This document shows, in pieces, positions 7,242-13,191 of a DNA stretch of 13,191 nt. The notes beneath the pieces were generated by a model that saw nothing but the letters and a program-made list of their open reading frames with translations, searched no databases and had not been told where the DNA came from. Position numbers and translations under genes: made by a program. The first letter of the stretch is position 1. Every line of letters starts with the position of its first letter. Source of the DNA: Syntrophaceae bacterium (GTDB lineage: Bacteria; Desulfobacterota; DTXE01). Where the stretch lies: assembly GCA_012962595.1 (NCBI GenBank), contig DTXE01000040.1:1-13191 (forward strand), written 5' to 3'.

Positions 7242-7532
7242 TTAAACCTCAAACTCTTCAGGCTCAGGAACCATGATACCTCGCCAGTGATCTAGCTTTG
7301 CTTTAAGGGCACTAATCTGTGCTGACACCCATTGTTTGGCCTCATCAGAAGTAGGCAACGTTTGGCTAATGGTGCTTTCCGTGCCCTCCCCCAAGTTCCA
7401 TTCCTCATTTTCTTGAGTTATTGAGGCTGAGGGAAATATATTGGATCTTGGGAAATCTCCTGCATCTAAGACCTCAATTGTGGCCTTGATTGAACCATCC
7501 GCATTTTTCCAATAGGTGGCCTGTAACTTCAT
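7242..7532 (-). CDS. Small hypothetical acidic protein
   Basis: 96 residues, not recognised. The N-terminal half reads as beta strands (KLQATYWKNADGSIKATIEVLD); the C-terminal half has an amphipathic helix (SDEAKQWVSAQISALKAKL) and a very acidic tail (PEPEEFEV). The layout recalls small HicB-like folds, but no diagnostic motif is present, so I do not assign it. A strong AAAGGAGG ribosome site precedes the ATG and a promoter is visible upstream. It is first in a two-gene unit transcribed divergently from the B12 genes. Confidence 0.65.
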   Translation of the reverse strand: MKLQATYWKNADGSIKATIEVLDAGDFPRSNIFPSASITQENEEWNLGEGTESTISQTLPTSDEAKQWVSAQISALKAKLDHWRGIMVPEPEEFEV

Positions 7533-7568
7533 TTCTGGCCTCCTTTAAACATCAATTGAATTAGTTGA

Positions 7569-7595
7569 ATAATGCAATCTATGTCCGTATGTCAA
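7569..7595 (-). promoter_or_regulatory. Predicted promoter for the two small genes
   Basis: On the minus strand a perfect TTGACA (7595-7590) is followed after 15 bases by CATTAT (7574-7569, 4/6). It lies about 37 bases before the ATG at 7532 and back-to-back with the riboswitch promoter 40 bases away. The short spacer lowers confidence. Confidence 0.45.
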
Positions 7596-7634
7596 GGAAA
7601 ATCTCACAGGAAGTGGTGAAAGAATAAAAAAACC

Positions 7635-7661
7635 TTGACACCGAATATGAAGTTATATATA
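7635..7661 (+). promoter_or_regulatory. Predicted promoter of the cobalamin riboswitch and cob genes
   Basis: A perfect -35 TTGACA (7635-7640) and -10 TATATA (7656-7661, 15-base spacer; TATAGG gives 17). Transcription would start near 7668, giving a leader of about 430 bases before cobU that contains the whole riboswitch and its terminator. Confidence 0.6.
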
Positions 7662-7785
7662 GGCAGTATCAAATACAATTTTGTTCTTTACAATTTGGTT
7701 TGTGGAGTAGGTGCCATTTGGGATTAAAAGGGAATCCCGTGAAAGTCGGGAACTGCCCCGCAACTGTGATCGGAACGAAATCCAC

Positions 7786-7854
7786 TAAATTAGGGGATAG
7801 GGATTAGGAGTTAGGGGTTAGTAATTCCTAAAAACCTAAACCACCTTTAATTTA
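7786..7854 (+). repeat. G-rich heptamer repeat hairpin inside the riboswitch
   Basis: Five consecutive 7-base units starting TAG (TAGGGGA, TAGGGAT, TAGGAGT, TAGGGGT, TAGTAAT) occupy 7791-7825. Outer bases pair: TAAATTAGGGG (7786-7796) with CCTTTAATTTA (7844-7854), 11 pairs including two G-U. Inside, TTAGG (7811-7815) can pair with CCTAA (7835-7839). The segment forms an extra arm on the riboswitch and looks inserted or expanded. Confidence 0.6.
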
Positions 7855-7878
7855 AACCACTGGGTAAATGTGAGAAGC

Positions 7879-7921
7879 TTAGCGATTATTTTAACTAACC
7901 ACTAATCGCTATTCGCTAATC
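7879..7921 (+). repeat. Second heptamer run with inverted repeat inside the riboswitch
   Basis: Four 7-base units, ACTAACC, ACTAATC, GCTATTC and GCTAATC (7894-7921), run into the conserved CACTG. TAGCGATTA (7880-7888) is the exact complement of TAATCGCTA (7903-7911). The same bases can alternatively pair as TTAGCGA (7879-7885) with TCGCTAA (7913-7919). This is a distinct repeat word from the G-rich run. Confidence 0.55.
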
Positions 7922-8049
7922 ACTGCCAAATGTGGAAGCACATTTGGTCTGGGAAGGGGTGGAGAGTAGGAAGCCGTAAGTCAGGAGACCTGCCTAACTT
8001 CAGACTCTTTAAAACCCTTCGAGGGAGAGGGTGGAGAGGAAGAAATCTC

Positions 8050-8085
8050 AAGCCCCAACCTTTTAAGGGTTGGGGCTTTTTATTT
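8050..8085 (+). terminator. Intrinsic terminator of the cobalamin riboswitch
   Basis: AAGCCCCAACC (8050-8060), loop TTTTAAG and GGTTGGGGCTT (8068-8078) form an 11-bp perfect stem followed by TTTATTTT. It lies between the riboswitch and cobU. AACCCTT (8013-8019) is complementary to AAGGGTT (8065-8071) and could act as antiterminator by taking the 3' arm. Confidence 0.92.
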
Positions 8086-8101
8086 TAGTTATTCCCTTTA
8101 A

Positions 8102-8656
8102 ATGTTACAGAAAAAATCAAAGATAATCTTCATAATAGGCGGAGCAAGAAGCGGCAAGAGCCAATATGCCTTAACCCTTGCTACATCATGGGGAGGAAGA
8201 AAGGCCTATCTTGCTACGGCTCAGCCTCTCGATCAGGAAATGCTTCAGAGGATTGAGAAGCACCGCCAAATGCGGGGAGAAGATTGGACGGCTATAGAGG
8301 AACCTTTAGCTATACGGCAGGTTTTAAAGGAAATAAGTGGGCTATATGATGTGGTACTTTTAGACTGTATTACCCTTTGGATATCCAATCTTCTGACTAA
8401 TCATGAAGAAAAACAATCTGTCATAATCAACGAAATAGAAAATTTGGCGCAAAGTGCTGGGAAATTTAAGGGTCGATTAATTATAGTCTCCAATGAAGTG
8501 GGTATGGGAATTATACCTGAGAATGAATTGGCCCGACTTTTTCGAGATTTGGCGGGATACGCAAATCAGAAAATAGCAGAGGTAGCGGATGAGGTAATCA
8601 TGATGGTTTCGGGAATCCCTCTAAAACTAAAGTGGTCAAGAGGCAATAACATCTGA
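8102..8656 (+). CDS. cobU: Adenosylcobinamide kinase / adenosylcobinamide-phosphate guanylyltransferase
   Basis: Bifunctional cytoplasmic enzyme that phosphorylates adenosylcobinamide and then transfers GMP to give adenosylcobinamide-GDP, the activated half of the nucleotide-loop assembly. A P-loop GGARSGKS (13-20) begins the protein. RIEKHRQMRG contains His54, which sits where CobU enzymes carry the His that forms the GMP intermediate. SNEVGMGIIPENELARLFRDLAGYANQ (from residue 130) and VSGIPLKLK near the end are CobU/CobP signatures. The 184 residues are full length. No Shine-Dalgarno is visible before the ATG, only the tail of the terminator, and no other start keeps the P-loop. It is the first gene behind the riboswitch. 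Confidence 0.95.
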   Translation: MLQKKSKIIFIIGGARSGKSQYALTLATSWGGRKAYLATAQPLDQEMLQRIEKHRQMRGEDWTAIEEPLAIRQVLKEISGLYDVVLLDCITLWISNLLTNHEEKQSVIINEIENLAQSAGKFKGRLIIVSNEVGMGIIPENELARLFRDLAGYANQKIAEVADEVIMMVSGIPLKLKWSRGNNI

Positions 8657-8670
8657 TGAAACATGACCTT

Positions 8671-8760
8671 CAGTGACAAACAAATTCAAATGACCAAAAT
8701 TCAAAAGATTAAACATCTTGGATTTATTTGAGATTTGGAGCTTGGAATTTTAGTTAATGA
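8671..8760. repeat. Degenerate AT-rich palindromic intergenic repeat
   Basis: In the 125-base cobU-cobT gap, an imperfect palindrome is centred near 8712: AAGAT-TAAAC-ATCTT (8705-8719) at the core. The flanks TGACCAAAATTC (8691-8702) and GGAATTTTAGTTA (8744-8756) are approximate reverse complements. The region is built of repeated CAAATTC/GGAATTT-like words. It is too AT-rich and lacks a T-tract, so it is not a terminator. It resembles degenerate, dispersed intergenic elements; copy number cannot be tested here. Confidence 0.4.
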
Positions 8761-8781
8761 AACAGGAGCTGCTGTTTTCAC

Positions 8782-9843
8782 ATGAGCAAGTTAAAGGATG
8801 TACTTGGCAGAATACAGCCTATCAACATGGAGTATTACTTCAAGGCCCAGGAAAGGCTAGATAATCTTACCAAACCCAAAGGAAGTCTTGGAAGGTTAGA
8901 GGAATTTGCTAAAAGGTACGTAGCCATAAGGGGAAATCTACGGCCACGGATAGAGAAAAAGGCCATTTTGGTATTTGTGGGGGATCATGGCGTGACGGAG
9001 GAAGGGGTTAGTGCTTACCCCAAAGAGGTTACTCATCAGATGGTTCTCAATTTTTTGGATGGAGGAGCAGGAATCAATGTAATAGCCAGGCATGTGGGAT
9101 GTGAGGTGAAGGTGGTTGATATAGGGGTGGATTATAACTTTGAACCTACATGGGGCCTTATTTCAAAAAAGGTCGCTTATGGAACGAAAAATATCACGTT
9201 GGGGCCAGCTATGCAGCGTGAACAGGCCCTTCAAGCCTTAGATGTGGGTATAGAGATTGTCCAGCAATGTGTTTCAGAAAAGATAGACATTATTGGCACA
9301 GGCGATATGGGGATAGGTAACACCACCGCAAGTAGCGCCATTACTGCTGTAATAACAGGAAGGCCCGTAGAGGAAGTTACTGGAAGAGGTACAGGGATAG
9401 ATGATGAGACTTACTTAAGGAAAATTGAGGCTATCAAGAAGGCCATAGAGATTAACAGGCCTGATCCATCTGATCCCATTGATGTGCTTTCCAAGGTAGG
9501 TGGCCTCGAAATTGCCGGGATTGCTGGATCCATCGTGGGAGCAGCAGCTAACCGGATTCCGGTAGTGATAGATGGCTTTATTTCAGGTACCGGGGCCCTC
9601 ATTGCTACCCAACTTGATTCTCGTATTAGGGATTATATATTTGCTGCACATAGATCTCAGGAGATAGGCCATGGGATATTGCTTGAGAAAATAGGACTGG
9701 TCCCATTTTTGGACCTCTCCATGAGATTGGGGGAGGGTACTGGGGCAGCCTTAGGCATCAATTTCATAGAAGTGGGTTTAAAAATTTATAATGAAATGGC
9801 CACATTTTCAGAGGCAATGGTCTCTGAGGCACATAGTAAATGA
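8782..9843 (+). CDS. cobT: Nicotinate-nucleotide:dimethylbenzimidazole phosphoribosyltransferase
   Basis: Activates the lower-ligand base (dimethylbenzimidazole or another base) to its alpha-ribotide using nicotinate mononucleotide, supplying the second half of the nucleotide loop. Family motifs: [11 protein letters not shown] (30-40), VGDHGV (66-71), [11 protein letters not shown] (172-182), DGFISGTGA and the end motif RLGEGTGAA, whose Glu318 corresponds to the catalytic Glu of Salmonella CobT. The 353 residues are full length. An AGGAG site lies about 13 bases before the ATG; a small hairpin AACAG-GAGCTG-CTGTT would hold it and may shorten the effective distance. The stop overlaps the cobS start as ATGA, so the two are translationally coupled. 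Confidence 0.96.
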   Translation: MSKLKDVLGRIQPINMEYYFKAQERLDNLTKPKGSLGRLEEFAKRYVAIRGNLRPRIEKKAILVFVGDHGVTEEGVSAYPKEVTHQMVLNFLDGGAGINVIARHVGCEVKVVDIGVDYNFEPTWGLISKKVAYGTKNITLGPAMQREQALQALDVGIEIVQQCVSEKIDIIGTGDMGIGNTTASSAITAVITGRPVEEVTGRGTGIDDETYLRKIEAIKKAIEINRPDPSDPIDVLSKVGGLEIAGIAGSIVGAAANRIPVVIDGFISGTGALIATQLDSRIRDYIFAAHRSQEIGHGILLEKIGLVPFLDLSMRLGEGTGAALGINFIEVGLKIYNEMATFSEAMVSEAHSK

Positions 9844-10580
9844 GAAGATTTTTAATCGCCCTCCAATTTTTGACCATCTTTACCTTAAAGAAGGACTTAA
9901 AGGTCACAAATGAGGATTTAGCCGCCTCTACCACCCACTTCCCATTAGTGGGTCTGACCCTGGGTGTTACCCTTGTCATTGCCCAATGGCTGTTTTCTTC
10001 TATTTTACCACAGGGGGTGGTAAATGGATTACTCATGGTCCTTTTGATTATTTGCACCGGAGCCCTCCACTTGGACGGTTTTGCCGATACCTTAGATGGG
10101 ATAGCGGGTGGTATGAACAGGAAAAGTACTTTAAAAATCATGAGGGACAGTCAGATTGGCCCTTTTGGGGTGGTGGGATTGATAACCCTCCTCCTCACTA
10201 AATACCTTGCACTTAATGAGCTTACTGAAAGTTTAAGGAACAGATCTCTGCTTCTTATGCCATCCTTAAGTCGATGGACCATGGCAGAGATGGCTTATTT
10301 CTCTGAATATGCCAGAAAATCAGAAGGGGTAGGCCAACCCTTTGTAGAGTTAATTAGAAAGAAGGAGGTACTAATAAGTGGAACAATAATTTTGATTATA
10401 TCCTCAGTTTTAATGGCCTATAAGGGAATATTAATCCTGGCAGTAATAGCCCTGTGGACCTTTATAGCCTCTAAGTATTTTAACCATAAATTGGGTGGTG
10501 TGACTGGGGATGTCTTAGGGGCAATCAATGAGTTTAACGAAGTATTGATCCTCCTTCTGATTTTGGTTCTTTGGAGGTAA
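9840..10580 (+). CDS. cobS: Adenosylcobinamide-GDP ribazoletransferase (cobalamin synthase)
   Basis: Integral membrane enzyme that joins adenosylcobinamide-GDP to the alpha-ribotide made by CobT, giving adenosylcobalamin (5'-phosphate). The signature [14 protein letters not shown] (74-87) supplies the metal-binding aspartates. [10 protein letters not shown] (101-110) is the second conserved motif. Several hydrophobic spans fill the rest. It opens with [12 protein letters not shown], the usual CobS start, and has the normal 246-residue length. ATGA overlap with cobT; cobC follows 7 bases later and its ribosome site lies within the last codons here. Confidence 0.96.
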   Translation: MRRFLIALQFLTIFTLKKDLKVTNEDLAASTTHFPLVGLTLGVTLVIAQWLFSSILPQGVVNGLLMVLLIICTGALHLDGFADTLDGIAGGMNRKSTLKIMRDSQIGPFGVVGLITLLLTKYLALNELTESLRNRSLLLMPSLSRWTMAEMAYFSEYARKSEGVGQPFVELIRKKEVLISGTIILIISSVLMAYKGILILAVIALWTFIASKYFNHKLGGVTGDVLGAINEFNEVLILLLILVLWR

Positions 10581-10587
10581 GAAGTGG

Positions 10588-11184
10588 ATGGAGAAGGTTA
10601 CACTCTATCTGGTTCGCCATGGAGAGTGTGAACACTTTGATAAATGTCAGTTCTTCGGCCATACGGATATAGACTTGACTTGTACCGGGATAAGACAGAT
10701 GAAGAGTATGGCTCAGAGGCTTGAAGGTATCACTATAGACCAAATCTATTCCAGTGATCTAAAAAGGGCCTCAAAAAGTGCCTCCATAATTGCATCTCAC
10801 TGGAATAAGATCCCTCGGAATGTGCCTCAATTTCGGGAGGTCAATTTTGGTAAATGGGAGGGATTGACATGGGAAGAGATAGAAAAACAGTTTCCTGGTA
10901 GCCTCGAAGCAAGATTCAAGGATGTTATCAATTATAAAATCCCCGGCGGTGAAAGTTTGGAGGATCTTCGAGTGAGGGTATTGGGTAAGTTGAGAGAGAT
11001 TTTGAAAGGAGGTGAGGGAAAGTCAATTCTTTTGGTTACCCATGGTGGGGTCAATCGGGTCATCTTATGTGATGCCTTGGGATTAAGCTTAGAAAATCTA
11101 TTTCGCATAGAGCAAGACTATGGATGCTTAAATATCATCGACTATTTCAGGGATACCATGGTGGTCAAACTAGTAAATGGCTAG
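10588..11184 (+). CDS. cobC: Histidine phosphatase, probable alpha-ribazole-5'-phosphate phosphatase
   Basis: Phosphoglycerate-mutase-type phosphatase. VRHGE (9-13) holds the nucleophile His11; Glu84 (REVNFGKWEG) and His152 (VTHGG) complete the active site, with the second Arg in SSDLKRAS. Members of this superfamily are hard to separate by sequence. Here the position, 7 bases after cobS with GGAGG overlapping the cobS end, supports the CobC role of removing the 5' phosphate from alpha-ribazole phosphate or cobalamin phosphate. The 198 residues match CobC lengths. It is the last gene of the tightly packed cobTSC run. Confidence 0.87.
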   Translation: MEKVTLYLVRHGECEHFDKCQFFGHTDIDLTCTGIRQMKSMAQRLEGITIDQIYSSDLKRASKSASIIASHWNKIPRNVPQFREVNFGKWEGLTWEEIEKQFPGSLEARFKDVINYKIPGGESLEDLRVRVLGKLREILKGGEGKSILLVTHGGVNRVILCDALGLSLENLFRIEQDYGCLNIIDYFRDTMVVKLVNG

Positions 11185-11198
11185 AGAAGGTAATTTAA

Positions 11199-11264
11199 GG
11201 GAAGGCAGGCTTGGGAATTGGGGTGCTCTGCCTTCCCCCGGTACCAGGCGGTCTTGCCACCGGG
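11199..11264 (+). promoter_or_regulatory. Two GC-rich hairpins in the btuB leader
   Basis: GGGAAGGCAG (11199-11208) pairs perfectly with CTGCCTTCCC (11228-11237), enclosing a G-rich 19-base loop. Directly beside it, CCCGGT (11237-11242) pairs with ACCGGG (11259-11264), with an inner GGC/GCC closing loop GGTCTT. No T-tract follows either, so they are not intrinsic terminators. The run is much richer in GC than the surrounding genes. No known riboswitch core was recognised. Confidence 0.6.
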
Positions 11265-11270
11265 CCCGTA

Positions 11271-11336
11271 TTCTCCTTTCTACAGGAATATGAGCCTGGT
11301 GTCAAGAAAACACAGGTTTTCAAGTAGAAAGGAGGA
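11271..11336 (+). promoter_or_regulatory. Shine-Dalgarno-sequestering stem before btuB
   Basis: CTCCTTTCTAC (11273-11283) is the exact complement of GTAGAAAGGAG (11324-11334); with end wobbles it reaches 13 pairs (11271-11283 with 11324-11336). The 3' arm contains the btuB ribosome site AAAGGAGG (11328-11335), 8 bases before the ATG. Inside are two mutually exclusive hairpins: CCTGGTGT (11295-11302) with ACACAGG (11310-11316), or GAAAAC (11306-11311) with GTTTTC (11316-11321). This suggests translational control of the receptor. Confidence 0.65.
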
Positions 11337-11343
11337 CTTACAA

Positions 11344-13191
11344 ATGAGAAGGTTGGTTATAGTGGCCTTAATGGTAGGTATAGCGATTTTCATGCCTCTA
11401 ATAGGTTTAGCTAAGGAGGAGATGAAAGAAGAGGTTGTTAAATTGGAAAAGGTGGTGGTAACCGCCACCAGAACCGAGGAGAATCCGGAGGAGATAGCCA
11501 CTTCCGTAACAGTCATTACCGAAGAAGATATTGAAAATATGAAGGCAACAACAGTATTAGAGGTATTAAGATGTGTTCCAGGTCTGGATGTGCTTAAAAC
11601 TGGCGGCCCTGGCAGACTGACTTCTGTTTATCTTCGAGGGGCAAAATCTGAGCATACATTGGTGATGATCGATGGTTTTGAGGTTAGTGACCCCATGTTA
11701 TTTGGTAGAGGCTTTGATTTTGCCAATCTAACCGTGGATAACATAGAGCGAATAGAGATAGTCAGGGGCCCACAATCAACCCTTTATGGCTCAGATGCCA
11801 TAGGCGGAGTGATAAATATCATGACCAAAAAGGGGATAGGGAAACCCACATTTCACACCACATATGAAGGTGGGGCTATGAATACCCACCGGGAATCAGG
11901 ACAAGTAAGTGGTAGTACAAAATACATAAGTTATTCTTTAGGCCTGAGCAGGATGGATACCAATGGTGTAGCAGCGCATGATGACTATGAGAATACTACA
12001 GTATCTACGAAGCTTGGTTTTGCTTACAAAGATATGAACCTCGATTTCACATTCCGCACCGCCAATAGTAGAGTACATCTGGATGACGGAGCATTTGTGG
12101 ATGATCCAAATTATGTGAAGGAGGCCGAATCCTATCTCTATGGCTTACAATTCAGGCAGCCTATTACCGATTTTTGGGAACATCAGATAAAGGGATCGAT
12201 ATTCACTATCGATAGAGATTATGAGGATAAGATAAACGACTCCACCGACTTAGATTGGTCAAAGAGTTGGTATGATGGGATTATAAGAAAGATAGACTGG
12301 CAACATACCGTGAATGTGGGAGAGATTGATACCATTGTGGCAGGGTTTGAGTTTGAGGAAGAGAATGGTAGGTCTTGTTACCAGGACCGCTTTGGAAGAT
12401 CCCCCTTTGAGGAAAGAACTGTGAATAACAAGGGATACTACCTCCAAAACCAACTAAGGTTATTTGATAGCCTGTTTACCACATTTGGGTTTCGATATGA
12501 TGACCACCAGAGGTTCGGTGGAGATCCGAACTTTAAGGTTGCCCTTGCCTATCTCATCAAAAAGACCCATACCAAAATTAAAGGCACCTATGGCACAGGA
12601 TTTAAGGCCCCCTCTTTGTATCAGCTTTACTCCCCATATGGTGATCCAGGCCTTGCTCCTGAAGATAGTGAAAGTTGGGATGTGGGATTTGAGCAGGGAT
12701 TTCTGGATGGAAAGATTCACTTTGGATTAACATATTTCCACAATCACTATAAGAATCTTATTGAGTGGGACTTTGCAACGTGGAAGTACTCTAATATTGG
12801 CGGTGCAAAGACAGAGGGCCTGGAGTTAGAGACTTCCGTCAATCCCATGAAGGATTTGATGATAACCGCTAATTATACCTGGATAGACACCAAGGATGAG
12901 GATACTGGACTTCCCCTGTGTAGAAGACCCAGGAACAAATTCAATGTCAACACTGACTATCGCTTTTTGGAGAAGTTCCATGCCAATCTGGATATAAACT
13001 ACTTTGGTAGCCGATGGGAAACACCCACAGACCCAAGCCGGAAGGGAGAAACATATTGCAAAGTGGACCTAGTTCTCTCTTATGATGTTCACAAAAACTT
13101 CCAAATCTTCCTTAAGGGTGAGAACCTCTTTGACAACGATTATCAAGAAGTTCGAGGATATGATAGCCCAGATGCCTCATTTTATGGAGGG
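11344..13191 (+). CDS. btuB: BtuB-like TonB-dependent outer-membrane receptor, cobalamin uptake (3' end cut by window)
   Basis: Outer-membrane gated channel that imports a scarce ligand with energy from TonB. There is a signal peptide with cleavage after GLA (residue 23). The TonB box is EKVVVTATR (35-43), much like the BtuB box. The plug domain (about 50-165) shows VLRCVPGLDV, VYLRGAKSEHTLVMIDG and RIEIVRGPQSTLYGSDAIGGVINI. The rest is a beta barrel, with the C-terminal motif GENLFDNDYQEVRGYDSP reached just before the window edge. 616 codons are present with no stop; perhaps 5-10 are missing. Cobalamin is inferred from position behind cobUTSC and the BtuB-sized barrel; an iron chelate or a cobalamin precursor remains possible. 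An AGGAGG ribosome site sits 8 bases before the ATG and is buried by the leader stem. Confidence 0.88.
   Translation, partial: MRRLVIVALMVGIAIFMPLIGLAKEEMKEEVVKLEKVVVTATRTEENPEEIATSVTVITEEDIENMKATTVLEVLRCVPGLDVLKTGGPGRLTSVYLRGAKSEHTLVMIDGFEVSDPMLFGRGFDFANLTVDNIERIEIVRGPQSTLYGSDAIGGVINIMTKKGIGKPTFHTTYEGGAMNTHRESGQVSGSTKYISYSLGLSRMDTNGVAAHDDYENTTVSTKLGFAYKDMNLDFTFRTANSRVHLDDGAFVDDPNYVKEAESYLYGLQFRQPITDFWEHQIKGSIFTIDRDYEDKINDSTDLDWSKSWYDGIIRKIDWQHTVNVGEIDTIVAGFEFEEENGRSCYQDRFGRSPFEERTVNNKGYYLQNQLRLFDSLFTTFGFRYDDHQRFGGDPNFKVALAYLIKKTHTKIKGTYGTGFKAPSLYQLYSPYGDPGLAPEDSESWDVGFEQGFLDGKIHFGLTYFHNHYKNLIEWDFATWKYSNIGGAKTEGLELETSVNPMKDLMITANYTWIDTKDEDTGLPLCRRPRNKFNVNTDYRFLEKFHANLDINYFGSRWETPTDPSRKGETYCKVDLVLSYDVHKNFQIFLKGENLFDNDYQEVRGYDSPDASFYGG

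Larger units (their letters stand above)
7700..8000 (+). ncRNA. Cobalamin (B12) riboswitch with enlarged peripheral arm
   Basis: The conserved cobalamin riboswitch core is present in order: GGTGCC (7710-7715), AAAAGGGAATCCC with a GTGAAA loop (7726-7745), CTGCCCCGCAACTGTGA (7753-7769), CACTG (7921-7925), TGGGAAGG (7950-7957), and the B12 box TCAGGAGACCTGCC (7981-7994). A P1-like pairing closes it (AGTAGG 7706-7711 with CCTAACT 7993-7999). A local hairpin CCAAATGTG-GAAG-CACATTTGG (7926-7947) fills the CACTG/GGGAAGG arm. The stretch between ACTGTGA and CACTG is about 150 bases, against roughly 20-40 in usual members. The excess holds two runs of 7-base repeats (see 7791-7825 and 7880-7921). An intrinsic terminator follows, so control is probably transcriptional and shuts off cobU onwards when adenosylcobalamin is plentiful. 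Confidence 0.95.

Noticed and set aside
6999..7532. Named toxin-antitoxin pair (HicAB-like)
   Set aside because: Neither protein has a HicA double-stranded-RNA-binding motif or any other diagnostic toxin or antitoxin motif; size and pairing alone are not enough.
7791..7921. CRISPR array or iteron origin, because of short regular repeats
   Set aside because: Units are 7 bases with no unique spacers, no Rep or Cas gene is nearby, and they lie inside a riboswitch.
9764..10201. Frames overlapping cobT and cobS on both strands
   Set aside because: cobT and cobS are unambiguous by motif; these frames have odd composition and no ribosome site.
11199..11237. Intrinsic terminator after cobC
   Set aside because: The stem is strong but is followed by CCGGTACC rather than a T-tract.
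11185..11343. Second cobalamin riboswitch before btuB
   Set aside because: No B12 box, GGTGCC or GGGAATCC/AACTG core could be found in this leader.
12259..12730. Open frames on both strands inside the receptor gene
   Set aside because: They overlap a long, clearly coding receptor frame, have no ribosome sites and no recognisable domains, so they are shadows.

Overview
The window looks like a piece of chromosome from an anaerobic Gram-negative bacterium, most likely a Desulfobacterota-type (former Deltaproteobacteria) lineage. This is inference: an RlpA lipoprotein, IHF, a membrane PpiD-like chaperone and a TonB-dependent receptor imply an outer membrane, and the gene set has the feel of that phylum. 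There are no transposases, phage genes, tRNAs, rRNAs or CRISPR arrays. Coding density is high, with several overlapping gene ends.

Left part (1-2665, + strand): a DRE-TIM acyltransferase of the isopropylmalate/homocitrate/(Re)-citrate synthase type carries an unusual C-terminal Cache-like sensor lobe. It overlaps an RlpA-type septal lytic transglycosylase lipoprotein by 14 bases. Next (2670-4811, - strand): a small zinc-ribbon protein, a PpiD-like anchored periplasmic chaperone and ihfA, the last with its own promoter. Middle (4941-7532): plsY (+) converges on a YacP-type NYN nuclease (-), followed by an apparently exported SagB-type flavin nitroreductase (+) and two small unrecognised proteins (-).

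Right part (7600-13191, + strand): a B12 module. A sigma70-like promoter reads into a canonical cobalamin riboswitch that ends in an intrinsic terminator. Behind it lie cobU, cobT, cobS and a cobC-like phosphatase, the complete set for building the nucleotide loop from cobinamide. After a 159-base structured leader comes a BtuB-like TonB-dependent receptor, cut by the window edge a few residues before its expected end. No corrin-ring genes are visible, so the visible module is salvage and late assembly plus uptake.

The most unusual signals are in non-coding DNA. The riboswitch has a peripheral arm enlarged by roughly 110-130 bases, and the extra sequence consists of two runs of degenerate 7-base repeats that can fold into hairpins. 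The btuB leader has no recognisable B12 box, yet contains two GC-rich hairpins and an 11-bp perfect inverted repeat that buries the Shine-Dalgarno sequence. It is a candidate undescribed cis-regulatory RNA. The synthase-Cache fusion is the most interesting protein.
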